A stretch of DNA of 64,000 nt from Climacteris rufus (Eukaryota; Chordata; Aves; Passeriformes; Climacteridae): the NCBI GenBank assembly GCA_013398175.1, contig VZRZ01005957.1, positions 62,498 through 126,497 on the forward strand, read 5' to 3'. Shown here piece after piece: positions 49,901-64,000 of this stretch. A program made the position numbers and the translations under genes. Numbering within the stretch: the stretch's first letter is position 1; the number at the start of each line of letters is the position of its first letter. Below the pieces are notes generated by a model, which was not told where the DNA came from, did not search any database, and saw only the letters and a program-made list of their open reading frames with translations.

Positions 49901-52900
49901 TCAGCTGAAGTAATTGCAACTTTGAAATCAGTCTACTAAAACAACTATAAACTGTCTATTCCATAACATAGTATAGAGAAATTATGAACAGTTGTTAAAA
50001 GCACATCAGTGGACAAGTCCATCAAGAAAAACTGCATTAAGACTAGGGCTATAAACAGGCTGCTGGATTACAGGACAAATTTTGAAAAGAAAATTTTTTA
50101 TAGGAATAAAATCCTGTAAAATTTTCAAATGGAGGCTTTAAAGCTATGAGTCTTTAAAAGATACATTCATAGCCTGAACACCAGAATGCAGTGAATAACT
50201 TATGTATGCTGCAAATTCTGAAGTCAAATGATAATTTTTGGTCTTCATAATTCAACAGTTTTTGGTTCTATATCTGCAGCAGTGGCTATAACACTCACTA
50301 CAATGGAGATGCTGCTTATGAAAAATGCAGGATTTTTTCCTGTTGATCAGCACAGTCTATTATAGCAGGCTAGGTGATGGACCATGAAACTACTGTCCTC
50401 ATTTGCATGAAATATTCCTAGAACTTCCTTTTTAAGAATGCTTTAATTTAGTTGACAAATTACAATTAAAATGTTGTCTGATGTAGTCTGAAGAGAGTGT
50501 TGAAATTATGTAAAGGATGGGAAGAATGTAATGGAGAAACAAATGAAATGAAGCGTTTCTTAGTTGTCATAGCTCGAAAGCAGAGCTTGGAGATTTCTAG
50601 CTACCCTGGAATTATTTAGGAAAAAGTCTTGCAGAAAGAAAAAGGTTTTTTTTCCTAAGCTGAAGACTTAACTGAGGTATTTTAGACAACCTGATAATTC
50701 CTCAGCTTTTAGGGGTTTTTATTTTAATTCTGTGCAGATTCTCTCTGAATTTGCACAACTTGTTAAGAAAACAGAGAAAGGATATTTAAGACTATATTTC
50801 AAGCCTCTTTGCCTAAGAAATTAAAATTATTTTGATCTGCAAAATGCATTTTTAATTGAAGCACTGTTTCAGAGTGTGTGAAAAAATTCTGGGTAAAATG
50901 TGACCCTGTGCTGAGCACAAGCCACTGCATCTGTTAATCAAGTACACATACAAATAATGCTAAACATTTAACTGAGATATATGTGCCTGTTACAGATTTC
51001 ATACAATATGTTGTGAGAGTGTTTAAACAAAGGAATGACTATTCTGATGCAATACAAGCTGACCAAAGTGAGGAAAATCAAAGTTTAAGAATCAGTCTGT
51101 AAACATCAGAACAATATCTGAGACAAGGTAAGTCTCCATCTGAATGTCCACTTTATGCTAGTTTGTGAATTTGCATGTTGCAATTACCTTCCTTTCCTAA
51201 GAGCATCTTTTCACAGCATATGTATAAGATTAAAGATTATATATATACATAAAAATACAGATATGTACATAGTATAAAATTAAAGAAACCTTTCCCCCTT
51301 TTTTTTTTTTTTCCTGCAACCTTCCTTTCTTTTTCTTTCCTTTGTCATATGACAGGCTGCTGGCATGGTTCTCTTGACTCTGAAAATGGAACTGCTTAAT
51401 TACCTAGAGAGGTTGAATTAAGGCTTAATGCTATTAGGTCTGAGCATTTCTTTTAAAGAGCCTAAATATTCCAATTCCTGTGGTGGGCATAAAGGATGTC
51501 ACTTTTTAATCAGAGTCAGCCTGTTTCAAATAATGTAATAGAAATACAAAACAGGAGACTTAAAGGTGTGTATTTTTCTAATTGAAGTTTTACTGCTGTG
51601 CTGGTAACTTGGAGAAAGAGATGTGCTGAGGAGTAGAGACAAAAACAGAAGAGAGGATAAACCTGTATAAGGTAAATTGCTTATTTCCCGTAAAGCTTGT
51701 TTTGTGCCAATATTATTAAGGAAGATCATTGTGAAAGGAGCAATCCTGTATTCAGTAGTTTTGGAACATGTACCTGAATGCAAATTATGGTCATCTGCTT
51801 ACTGATTATTTTAATTTCTGATCATGTTGCAAAAAAAAAATGGTTAATGTCCAATAACATTAGAAAATTAATTTCCCTATTCTAGATGTTTTTACTATTT
51901 ACATATTTGATTACAGAGAAAGATGTGTTTCTTGTATGTGCATGCAAAACATCTGTGGTCTGCCAGTGCATGGGAACTAGCAAACCTTAACCTCCATTTG
52001 TAGTGAAACTGAGTGGCTTTTCCAGGATGTGATACCCCAACGGATGTTTACAAGTAGAACAATGAATTAATCTAAAAGATATATTTTGTATTTTCTATCG
52101 AATTGTTCTCAGGCATCTATTTTTGCAACTAGTAAATCGCAGATTTAAAAAAAGGAAGAAACAAACAAACAAAAAACTCCAACCCCCTTCCCCTCACAAA
52201 AACAAAAACAAAACCAGAAAATACAAAACAGTTTAGAAATTTTTCAAATGGCTTTTGATTTTTGACGTAATACCAATGTAAGCAAACTGCTAAGGTTCTG
52301 TTACTGTACTTCTGTGTTTATATTAATTACTTTTTCTAAGTGAACGAGTTACAGACTGTGGGAGAAACACTGAACCAAGTGCTTTGCTGAGTGAAGCACA
52401 GCCTAGGAAAGCACCATGAAAATTACTCAAACAATGATGGTAATTCCTATTCTACCACACCTTTGTTATTCCAGTCTCAATCGTCTCTTGAACAGAGCAT
52501 TCAAATTGCACTGTGTTTTGCAACCAGACTGCATGCCCAACAGACAAAGATGAGATCAGATGCTGGACATATGTCCCAGGTGTTATTTGCTTTTCAGTTT
52601 CCAGGGATGTCCTCAGTTTTTGTGTTAGTCAATCATTCATTATAGCCCTTTTGCTGGTCAGAAAATGAAGCAGAAAGGACAGAAATCTCTTTAGACTTTG
52701 TAGACCTTTCTGTCAGTATGAATTCTTTAGCTGTGCAATGGGATTCACAACAACTAACTCTTGGATCAAGATTGCAAAATTTAATTCATTTTGGTAACGC
52801 AATCAATCTTCTAGTCCTGTTTTGCAATACTGGACTACAACCAGTGTAAGAGTCCCAGAGAATGGGAACATCTGTGTGCAGGCATTCTGCTTTACATTCA

Positions 52901-55451
52901 GAGTATGTACAGATTAACATATAGAATTCAACTTTTGTGAAAACTCAGTTGGATCCAATTGTTTCTTTTGCTAAAACCACAAGCATATAGAAATAGTTCT
53001 TATCCTACTGTCTGAGGAACATAGGAACAGCCCTAGTCTTCTATACATTCTCCAGATGAGGAAGGATAGGACTGTATAGAACAGAAGTCCTTTCTCAGAC
53101 TTAGCCATTAAACAATGTTTGCTATTGCATTGCAAGAAAATTTTGCTATATTGTCCCTTCTTAAAGACTGCAGAAGCTCAGAAGCTGAAAAATACCAGCT
53201 GCTCATAGCTGTGTCAGGTATTATGTACAGTTTCTCAGGTAATCATGGGTGTCAGACACTTATTTATCTTCCATAACTATAACTATCCATAACTATAAAG
53301 AGGTGAATAGACAGAAAGCAAAGAGAAAGCATTGTCCATGACTTTTAACCAGTTCCAAGGGTGACTTCTTTATTCCACAGCTTAATATTGGGGTATATTT
53401 TTCCAACATTTATTTGACCATAAAATTAAGAACAGTAACTGTTGCAGAAAACACTAAGAAACATTTTAACCTTTGAAGTAATGCCAATTCTAATTTTTCC
53501 CTAGCACACAAAGAGTAGTTACACTATACTGAGATATGATCTGTGTCATTCCACCAGCATGGCAGCGAGATGTGCTTCTACTCCTACCCATCCTGCAGGT
53601 CATCATTCTTTAATTACCAACATCATGCTTCAGATAACATTTCCAATTTGTACTGATGTATACAGACATCAGAATACATCAGACAAAAGATTAGTGTATT
53701 CTTAAGTACTTTCACATACAAGCTATAAGCACTCTTGCATAGAATTAAAACATAAGGTCATACCCCTGTACCCCTGTAGTGTTGTATTAACACTGAGAGT
53801 AACCAGCAACAGACCATAAACTTTGTAATGGTTTTGTACGTCCTCAGGAAAAAGGCTTGTTAGGCCTGCTCAGTCTGAACTTTTCCTAACCTGACTGCAG
53901 TTTTGGTTTACTTGCTGTAGCTGTGACAGTAATTTCTCTAGTTCACCAGTAGTCTGTGGCTAATTTGTTTTTCTCTTGTTATCTTTGTGTGGTACAACCA
54001 CAGTTTTATACAGCTAGTGGTAACAAAAAATTATTCTGTAGAGAATGATATGTTTGTAACTCTAACAAAATTATGTAGGGTAAAGAAATATAAGTCCAGG
54101 ATAGTAGGAGAGGCCTTGAAAACCAGAGACACTGGATGCAGGATAGTGCAGTGCCGTCTTGTGATGATTAGCGATGGGGTACAATCTTGGCAATGGAGAG
54201 CCCTCAGCTACAAACAACTCCCTTGTCATAGCTAAGAAAAAGAGCAACAAAGAAAACAGAGAAATAATATCTAACACACATAAAAGCCATTACATACAAT
54301 ATACTTGGATGTGGATGTAATACAGAGCTGCAGAAAAATGAAGAACCAGAAGGTGTTAGAAAACATGTAAAAGTAGCTCCAGGTGCATCCTGGAGTAAAG
54401 TAAAGAAACCAACAATATGAACATCGCAATCCATTTGGCAAAAGACTTTACCACACTTCACCATAAACCACCACCACAGCACAATGAAATCACCTGCTTT
54501 AAGATTACAAAAACAGTAGACAAGTGAACATACCACCGGAAGAAGGAGGGGGAAATGAACAAGTTTACAAGTATACCAATTTCAGCCATATTATTGGGAT
54601 CTTTTCTATACAGAAGCATTCTTAATTTTCTTTTATTTTATCTAACAGGACATGGAGTAGTAGTGGCTAAATTCTTAAGATTTCAGATATATTAACAATA
54701 AATTCGTAACTGTGTATGCATATACACATGATATGCTTCCTCTTAGCCCATAAACAAGATTTTGTGTGTAACAGAATGACTGGTAAAAGTGGGACTGCTG
54801 TCAGTGTTGCAATGTTGCTGTTCCTTAGATGTTTATCCTGGGGTATGTGTTCATCTCCTATTTGGAACGCACCAGTTTACTAATTTCAATTTGTGACCAG
54901 CACATGGAGGAAATCCAGTAGTCTTGAAATGTAAAGTAGACCATTACATGGCTGAGGGCTGGGTCTGATGCCCATCGTGATGAACACTTCTAAAAACACC
55001 TTTCCTGTCAGGGCCCTCCTACATGTGATGAAGAGAGGAACAGCAGGCGAGCTCAGTTAGCTCTGGTGTATGCAAACATTGGGAACAGGAACAGGAAATC
55101 TTTCATCATTCAGGATGGAGAGATGGGTCAGGTTAGCTGACTCACAGGGGTCCCTGGCCCTGGGCTGAGCCTTGTCATGCTTGGCTACAAACTGATGGCA
55201 CAGTTGGCCATTTCTCATAGAGCACTGGGTCATGCACATGACTCAAGGAAGATTATTTATTATTCAGAGGTGGAACAACCTCCACAAGCCTAGGAAAAGC
55301 CCAGTTTGAACTGTTATGGAGAGACAGGGTAGAGTTTGGAGGATTTCCCTTTGGACATTGGCATTGAAAACACAAGGGGAAGCTCTTTCCTCTTCCTTTC
55401 CTGCTGGGGAGCAAAACTGCTCAGATAAATTGCTTACTTCTAAAACAAAAT

Positions 55452-55495
55452 CAGTCCAGAGAAAAGTCCAGAGCAGTCCAGAGAAAGGTCCAGAG
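55452..55495. repeat. Tandem duplication of a 22-bp unit
   Basis: Two adjacent 22-bp copies of CAGTCCAGAGAAAAGTCCAG plus AG differ at one position. The unit itself contains two GTCCAGAG half-repeats, so slippage is a likely origin. Confidence 0.93.
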
Positions 55496-58400
55496 CTGCA
55501 AGAGCAAAATATTATTTAATAAAAAACCCCCAAATCCCCTCTTTGTAGGGTAGTTCTTGAAATCTTTCTATTGGAAATGGGTCCTGGTCTGTCCTGAATA
55601 CTAGTATGGGATTCTCCTGCCAATACACTATCTGACTTAAATCAACAGCATGCCAGGAACCATGGCCATGGTATGGATGACTACATGTTTGTGTCAGACC
55701 TATGGCACAACTACATTTCATTTACTAGGATAAAGTCAAACACTAAGACAAATTTAGCACTGGTTTACACTGTAAACAAATTCACAGGGCAAAATTTTTA
55801 TCCTCTCCTGTAGTTTAATTGAGACAGGCTGATCGTCTGCTGGCTTCTGAGCTTCTCTGGCAATGCCAGCTGTGCAGTAAAAAGGAAAACTGCCAACATT
55901 TACAGCATACTTTGATTCAAGTCTGAACTCCCAGCTTCACTATAGGAAAGTCTAAGCTGCATTCCATTACTTCAGAACCAGGAGTTAGCTGTTGCTGATC
56001 ACAGTTACTGTACTCATCTGTCAAAGCAGAGGGGTAGAAGACCCTCATATGAGAGTATTTTCTCAGTTACATACAACTGTGACACAAAATTCCTTGTGAC
56101 ATTTTCTGAGTTTTAGCTCAATTGATAGAAATATTTCTGGTACTTACACAGCCCATGAAGATTAGAGAAATTACTCAGGCAATGCAGGATCAAATTTGTA
56201 TTTAGTTTTAATTCCTGACCTCAACAGAAATGTTTTCAGAAATGCGTATTCAAAGTACTTGTATTCACTGTGATATTTATGCGTGTAAACACAAGCATTA
56301 CACACATCTTATAAAAATTTCTTGTCTGACACTGGGACTTTCTACAATCTGAGCTGAAAAGTCCCGGTTCTGTGCCTCAGGGCTATACAGAGCCTACATC
56401 CTCTGTGAGTACTTACAGAAGGAAACTGTGACACACAGGTTACATCACTGTGATTCATCTGTCCGACTCGGACCACTATTTAACTAGGTACCTGCAAAGC
56501 ACAGACCATAAGTTAAGGACCTCCTCTGTCCTGGTACAAGTGAGCAAAGTTGTTACACCCTTGCAAAGAGCTGTGTCCTTTCACCCGTTTGCCCACCACT
56601 GTTGAGTCTGGCCAACTGTGTCCTACCTTTTCCTATCACACTTCAGGGAAATTGGAAAGGCAGCTGTCCTGGAGCACTCAGCAGAGTAGTATAGACCCAG
56701 GCAGCATGCTAATGTTATTTTCTAATATTTTCAATCTTGTTGATGTCAAATGAATTTATGAGCATGACCATACTGCAGCTAACCACACCATCCCCTCTAT
56801 ATTCAGTGGTGAATGGCACAGTCTTAGGCCCTTCTGTTGGCAGATGCCAAATTGTGCTTGAGGGAGTTCACAAATATCTGAATATCTGACCAATGTTTTT
56901 CCGCCCTGTAAGCAGTGTGCAGAATGACATAAGATGGCCAAAAACACAGAGAACCTGATTCACAGCCATTTTCAAGGATTTCTTGTATGTAGGAATTATC
57001 AAGTGGTGTGACTCTATAAGACACGGACCTCCACAGATCTTGTAGATACCCTCATGAAGAGTGACTTTGACCAGAGAAGATAAAGCATCTAGAATATCTT
57101 CTGAATATTAGAATATCTTCTAGAATATGTTGAATATTTTCTGGAGGTAGAAGGATGCAGAGAACACCTTGGGCCTTTGGACAGACAGCTTAAATTTTCT
57201 ACTAAAACAGTTATATGTTAAAAGCTCTCAATACTATAATAGTCTATGGGAATAGACCACAGGGACATAGAAGTAGCTCAGACTCATCTTTTGCAGCCCT
57301 TTTCTCACTGAATTGCACAAGCAGATCCAGACACAGTATCCATGATCCAAACTTGACAAAATGAAAAAACTATCAAGCATGGTGAAAAGCAAGAAAGTTT
57401 CTTACCCCTTCTTTTAGAAAACAAATAAATATGGTTACCAAAAGTATGAAAATATCTTTGGTTTTGTTAATTTTGTTATTTTTTTTAATCAGAGGTATCT
57501 TCAAAGGATATAAAGCCTGCACTTAAAGCAGAAAATATAAGAGCATTATCATTGCATATATATTACACTTTACAGTAAATCCTTTATCATTTCTGACTCA
57601 GAGCTACAGGCAACAGCCTCAATTCTTCTATCCATAAATTTCTCCTCATGAGATGCCACTTATCTCTAATAGCAGGATGTTTTTAATTAAAAGGAGAAAG
57701 ATAAACTGAAATGATACTTCATGTCTCTTATCTTTATTACTGTGAAAGGCATACACAATCTTTTCAACTGTTGCCAGTCTACATCACAGTCCTAGTAACC
57801 AGATATGTAAAACTTAAAAATAAGTGTTTATGGAAAATTGTTTTGGCCACATCAGCTTTTATTGAATTAAATCATAATTTTACTTTTCTTTTGTAGCTGA
57901 AAGAAATGTATTTTTATCTGGATAATATATTTTTATCCAAAGCAAACGTTCCTCAGAAATGGTGGAGATGTGTATGAACTGCCCTCCTCAATAACCTGCA
58001 AAGATCAATGCCAGGTATCAGACAACAAAGCAAAAGCAAAAAATCTAGTGAGTTTCTGTGAGCATCTGGAATATTTAATACTGTCATTTTTTTACACCTT
58101 GTCCAATCCTACTCTTTTAAGATACCCATAAGAAAACAAACCATGACATTAAAAGACAGAGAAACAGTAAAATCTTACTTTTTCTTTCCTTTTTATTTGA
58201 AAGAACTCTGTGCTTCTTCTACATCAGTACTAATAAAAAGACACAATTCTGAAATGGGAACACAATATCTGTTTTCCTTCATTATTATCACCTGAATAAT
58301 AATTCAAAGCACACAGGGAACACACGAAAACAGACTAGTGAGCCCTGTGCATATAATCTGCTGAAGTTCAGACAAAGAGAAAGAAATTATTACTTTATAA

Positions 58401-61400
58401 TCCCCCATACCAACATTATGAGCACACATCTCAGGAGGCACACAGATAAGGGAGCATGCACAATTTTTGTGAAGATAATGTTTGCTGCTTTCTCTGTAAA
58501 ATGCCCATAATACCAGGAGAATGTAGGGGAGCCTACAGCCTTTGATGAACAGGATAGACATTAACGCACTTGTCCAGGGAAAGAGTCCTTGACCTGAGGG
58601 GATACAGAACCATCTCTTCCACTTGTCAAGATGAGGACCTCTTTACCATACAGACAGAAATATATGGAAGTGGATTAGGGGTTTATCCACAACACCATTC
58701 ACTGAAACAGAGCCAGAAATGGACAGAGTATCTTTTGTCTCCAAGGTTCACTTTGACATTAAATATATGAGGCAAGAGAAGTCAAGACTGAGTTCCAGGT
58801 TGCCCACTCTTAAATGTGTGCACCAATGACTGTGTTGCTGATTGATGCTCCTTTAACTCTCCTAGCTCCATAAACTTGACATTCCTTTTTTAAAAAAATC
58901 TGTTTCTGACAATGGAGGTGGACAGGAGACTCACATGATGCAATTCATGGGGGTGAACAACACACACTAGTTTTGATGTAGGGACCTGAAGGAAACACCA
59001 CTGTTACACCTCCTCACTACATGGAGAAGGAAGCCAAATGCAAATGCCCAAGCTACAGAGGAGTGGTGAGAGATCAGAGGCAGGTCAATGTTCAGCATCT
59101 TCTGTTTATCATCTCCTCATTTATCTAGAATTGCTGAGGTGATCCTTAAATGCCCACATCTTCCAACAATTTTAGCAGAAACCTAAAAGTCTAAATTTGG
59201 GATTAGAACCACAGTCTAGGGATCATAGAGATAAAAGCTGTATATCACACTGCCTGACTTGGTGCCCACATAACCAGGTAACATTTAGTTTATCCCAAGT
59301 CAATAGAAACACAAACAGCCAGTAAAGAAGTACCAGGGAGAATAGTAAATAGAGAATTCAAAGTCAACTAAAACAGCAGTGAAAAATTATCAGGTTGAAT
59401 TTTTTTTCGTGTAACTGATAACAAAATAAACAGGGGAAAGAAGAGGGGTTCTAAAAAAATTCAAAATCATATCTTTACTCTCCAAAGAGAGTCATGACAG
59501 TCTGCTCCAGGCTGCCTTCTCACCCATTGAGTTTGTGTTGAATGCAGAGCTGAAATCGATACTGAAGGCAGGACTCCGCACTTTGAAGACCACAGAGGAA
59601 ATGGGGCACTACATCATATCAGCTTTAGTATAAAGTACAAAATACACAGAAAATGAGAGCAAAACTATCAAATACAAATTCTATTCAATATACAAAGCAA
59701 TCTCTCTTGTTTACCTTTGACCCCTGTTGAGCCAGCACTTCAAAGACTGCTCTCCTAACTAGCAGTCAGCTATCAGTGTTGTGATAATGCAGACTGGTTT
59801 TGAAAAGGAATAAATAGAGGGCTTGGTGTCTTTCTGTGAGGACATTCTTAGTGTCTTTTATTCACCATATTCATTGGTGAATAAAATTCACAACAGTACA
59901 GAAAGCAGATGACTCAATTAACCACCTTTACATTTACAGAGGTTGTTAGAGATACACAGAACTCATACTTGCCCTCTGCCCAGGGTCAAGGGTCACTTCT
60001 GAAGGTTACTGAAAGCTTTTATATAGCCAGTTTGAGCTATTTGTTTCTCTTTCCAAACTTGCCATTTAATAGCACACCTGGACTATTTTTCTGCCAACTT
60101 AACCACCTGGAAACTTCCATCTGAGGAGAACTCTGGTATTAAAGCCTACTGTTAACCTCACAGTGTTCCTCATGGAATAGGAAACTATGAATTCTGTCTC
60201 TAAGCTTTCAAGCACACATCTGCTGGACCGGTAGAGCATGCCCAAATTTCACATAAAAGGTTATTATTGCTTTTCTGTGATCTTGATGTCTGCTGCAGAT
60301 AATGTATCTAAAGTTTTATTCTTGGCATCAGTTTTCTTCATGTTAATCTGTCAGTCTGGATTACTGATTACTTTTTGTTACCCATACTGGTGGCTGTAAC
60401 TACTGAAAGAAGCAACTAAATAATTTGTAATAGATAGTAGTGACCCTTAAAGTGGCTTGAAGTCCATGATGCTGAAAGTCATCTTTATCCCCAGAGAAAG
60501 GGAGTTTAGAATTGCTACCAGATTTACAGGCTTAAGATCACACAAGCTTGAGTGAAAGCCTACTCTCTTTGTGATGTCCTTGGAGCCTTCCAAGGTACTC
60601 CAAGGGGTAACAGAAAAGGAAACTGACACAATATGAGGGGTTTGTGTAGAAATTATACTAGGGGAACTCCAGAAGGGTAAAAGGCATCAAGTCTTGGGAC
60701 AAAAGTAAGGATAACAGTGCAAAGAAGTGAGTTGATGCTGATCACGGAGAACAGCTGAAAGTTAAGGAGAAACTCCAAGACCGCGCAACGAGAAGCCAAG
60801 AATGGAAATGAAACATGACAAAATAAGAAGGACAAAAAAGGTACAGTGATAAAGAAAACATGAAAATTGGAGGATGGAGAAACTAAAGGCTGAAAATGAG
60901 AGTTTTGCACTAGAAAAGAAGCATAAAGGAAAAGACTGAAAAACAGCACACTGAAAGGAATATAGAAATATAAACAAATGGCAAAGGAGAATCAGGTGGC
61001 ATTTTTTCACAATGTTTTTATACTTAACTCCACTTGTCTTAGCTCAAAAGTGGAAGAGAGAAAGGTATATTTCTCACATCTTTCTTCCAAGGCTGGGACG
61101 GGGCAAAATTCCTCGGGAGAACTTGTCTGTACTTCTGTTCAAAATGTTGCAACTACTTTCCCTCTCCTAGACAACAGTGAACCTATGCAAAGCAGATAAG
61201 CATTTCACGGATATATGTAGAGATTAAGTGCAGACCACCAACAAGCCAAGAGGAGATCTATGTCTCGGCTTCTAAATAAACCTACAAAAGTTATTTACTG
61301 AATTCCTATTACAACCCCTTGATCAAAATCATTGTTTTAGGAAATTAAACTCAGAAGATATGAAATACTGATGTATTCTTACACGTAGCAGAGAGTAACA

Positions 61401-61848
61401 ATGGTAGATAAACTATATATCTCACACTACTATCCTTAAAGAGATACATTTGACAATATGTTAATCCTTTGACAACTGCAACAAATCTGAGTGGACTTAA
61501 AACTTAGGGTCACAGCTAAAATCCTAGCAATGTACAGATGCAGCTATTTCCTGTTCATTATCAGTAATTTTTATCTTCCCTTTGAAGCTAATCTATCCAT
61601 CAAGTTGTACAAAACTGGAGAGGTTTTTTTTCAGATTTCCTATTCAAAAAGGACAAAGCCCCTTTCCAGTATAAAATTTAATTTTATTTTACACTCTTTT
61701 CTTACTGATCATACATATTTGGAGTAGTGAGTTGCAGGTGCTCATGGAAAGAAAGATTACGGCCTTTGCTGATCTTTTCAAATGCCTAAAAAAATTCAAA
61801 TTTCTTCTGTATTAGTCGTCTTCTTCCTAAGCCTTCAGAATATTCAAC

Positions 61849-61896
61849 AAAAAACTGTTTGAAAACATAAAGAAAAAACTGTTTGAAAACATAAAA
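61849..61896. repeat. Tandem duplication of a 24-bp unit
   Basis: Two adjacent 24-bp units built on AAAAAACTGTTTGAAAACAT differ only in their last base. The near-identity suggests a recent duplication. Confidence 0.94.
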
Positions 61897-64000
61897 TTTT
61901 CTTTTCCCAAGCATGAAGAGTAAGGAAACCACAACCAGATTTAAAATAAGTATCTGCCTTTTGGGAAAAGTCTCTTTGTGTTGAAGATGAGGATATTGAA
62001 TCTGTTGAAACAAAAAACAACCCTCTCTTACAACTTCCTCTGAGCTTCAAACAGATTTTGTTGGGTTTTTTTTAAGTTTCAAGTACATTGCTCTGGGATT
62101 TTTTTTTATTTTTTTTTTTTTTAAATAGGCCACACTGTAACCCAGTGCTGGCACACAGAGAACAGACACACGTTCACCTTGGTATTTTTCTGTCTTGTAA
62201 TTTAGTAGCAGAGACTTCCCAAGAAAGTCTTATCCCACACATTTTTTGCTACAGGGCTGTTTGGCAGAATGGAGAGCCCCTTCACTAAACCTCATTACAT
62301 TCCTTTCCGTATCTGAGTATGCATACTTTGTGGGAAATAAGAAGTATCTGTTAACGCAAAATTCTATGAAAACTTTATCTTTTAAGAACTCTCTTACCAC
62401 AGCTCATGTTTAAATATTTGGAAGTAGCGTTAGACATAGAACAATGATACTGAAACCAAAAGTGAAGAAAAGTACAAGAAAACAAGTCAATGAAAATACA
62501 TTTCTGAAAGTCTACTGTGTAATGACAAATGAGAGAAAGGTACATTTTGCCATTTTCTGTTTGTTAGTTTACTTTAAATTTCATACAGTTTTGGGCTACA
62601 AAGGTGGAAGTAGCCTGCTTGGAGCTGGTTTAGGATTAGCTGATTTTCTGTTCATTGTGTGCAAAAAGAAAATTTCATTTCAGAAATGGCATAGGAATTT
62701 TCAGCATCTTTATCTTACCTTACATGAGATACTAATAGAAACATGAATTCTTTGCCATGAGGTCACATCTTCTGAAAGAAATATGTCAATTGACCTTCCT
62801 GACCAACTTACTGTGTAGATGCAAAGTGTTCCAAGCATTTTTTGTTCTGAAAAATATATTATAATTGGAAAGACAAATGACCTAAATGAAGGATGTATCA
62901 ACATACATTCTCAGATAAAGCAAAGTTAGACTGGAAAACTAGGCAGAAAAACACACAAGGTTAAGGTAACGGATATGTGAATAAGTCTGTCTGCAGTCTG
63001 AGTCATTTCAAGATACTGTGGTTTACATCTTTTTCTATATTGCTTCACAATATTAATACTTCTAAAGCAGCTCAGAGTAAACAACTGAAGTATCTTGCAA
63101 ATATATGGTTCACACTGTAGAAGGCAAAGCACAATATTTAAGACACCACTAGACAAATGGGAAAATAAAAAAGTAAACTTTTAGCCAATTTATAGAATAA
63201 AATTCACCATGATAATTACTTTTACAACACGTTGTACTATTTGGAAGAATCTTCCTCACAGTCCACAAATCATTTAAATGTCATGGGCAACATTATTAGT
63301 AGGGGTGCTATGATTTCTAATTGTTTATAAAGATGAGTACTGAACTGAAAAAAATTGCTCCTGCACACATTTTGTATGTTCTGGATTTCCAGTGTATCTG
63401 GTACAGCTAGAAGTTGAGAAAGTTATAAAAATAATAAAAATGAAAGGTGGATCTTGTGTTACCTAAATAAAAGTGAATATTTCTGAAAATCATACTCAAA
63501 CTGCTACAATTAGCAACATGAATGCATTCTGGAAGTTTATGTCCACACACATAAATGCAATGCAAGATCCCACGCCAGTATTTCTCTGACCTAGAGAGAA
63601 AAAAACATGCCAGAGGCAGTAAATAATGAGAAGGATCCAAACCCTTGAAATTAATAATCACTCCTTTTCTCAAACACAATTAATTTCCTATGTTTTTTGA
63701 AATTTTTGAAATTAGATAATCATATCAATTCGTTACATAAGCTGTGCAATATATCTGATAGCCCTCACAGTCAGCAATCAAAGCTCTTCCTCCTGAAAAC
63801 AGAGTAAATCTTTGATATGAATAGTAAGTTTTTGCTTTGGGTTGTAGATGTCATTATGAACTCCTAAAGCTGACTGGTCTGCTCAGAAGTGGAACTTAAA
63901 TGTGGAAGAGTAAATGTTGCAGATGCAGCAGTTGTACACCTTGGGATCCTTGTGATTAATCTGAATGGCTCTACTAGCCTAAACCTCATTCAGCCACAAG

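Larger units (their letters stand above)
46913..64000. other. Long AT-rich non-coding stretch, no gene recognised
   Basis: Seventeen kilobases without a frame longer than about 110 codons and without recognisable domains, RNA genes or LTRs. T/A runs occur at 51,299-51,312 and 62,097-62,123, a TA-rich patch at 51,238-51,265, and an AAAC-rich patch at 52,160-52,215. Locally duplicated AGAATATCTTCT units are at about 57,090-57,140. Two clean tandem duplications are listed separately. A GC-richer patch at 54,950-55,240 has no assignable identity. Most consistent with intergenic or deep intronic DNA. Confidence 0.55.

Noticed and set aside
1..64000. CRISPR arrays, operons, riboswitches, bacterial insertion sequences, tRNA or rRNA genes
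   Set aside because: None seen; the sequence is vertebrate in character, with only short tandem repeats, LINE scraps and ERVs.

Overview
The window looks like AT-rich, gene-free bird chromosomal DNA. The evidence is CR1 LINE 3'-end fragments that finish in the avian-type ATTCTATG-like tail, plus several endogenous retrovirus (ERV) LTRs typical of avian genomes, in otherwise unremarkable non-coding sequence. A run of 265 N and a single N in a GC-rich stretch point to a draft assembly. I found no host protein-coding exon, tRNA, rRNA, snRNA or CRISPR array that I can support. The species and the neighbouring genes cannot be read from the sequence.

Layout. 1-8,980 is unannotated AT-rich DNA with microsatellites. 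8,981-9,622 is a solo LTR on the minus strand with a 4-bp target duplication. CR1 fragments lie at 11,785-11,990 (+) and 19,138-19,362 (-). 20,478-20,502 is a perfect 12-bp-arm palindrome. 22,960-23,401 is a solo LTR (+), and 37,130-37,322 is the 3' part of a related LTR. 31,462-31,763 is a solo LTR (+) with a perfect 6-bp duplication, from the same family as the provirus further right.

The main object is a betaretrovirus-like (ERVK-type) provirus on the minus strand at 39,945-44,925. Reading 5' to 3' it has a partial 5' LTR, the gap, gag (matrix, low-complexity linker, capsid, one zinc knuckle), a dUTPase domain, then integrase, a tandem hairpin repeat, a polypurine tract and the 3' LTR. The protease core, reverse transcriptase, RNase H and env are absent. 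The element is broken by stops, frame changes, a large internal deletion and loss of the integrase catalytic glutamate. Two solo LTRs of other families follow at 45,354-45,743 and 46,486-46,912, giving an insertion cluster of about 7 kb. 46,913-64,000 is again unannotated AT-rich DNA with two small tandem duplications.

No genes act together here. The points of most interest are the dead provirus (deletion fusing dUTPase to integrase, CTE-like tandem hairpins, mosaic LTR pair with unmatched flanks) and the well-dated-looking solo LTRs. I did not find an undescribed functional system; the tandem hairpin element is the nearest candidate.
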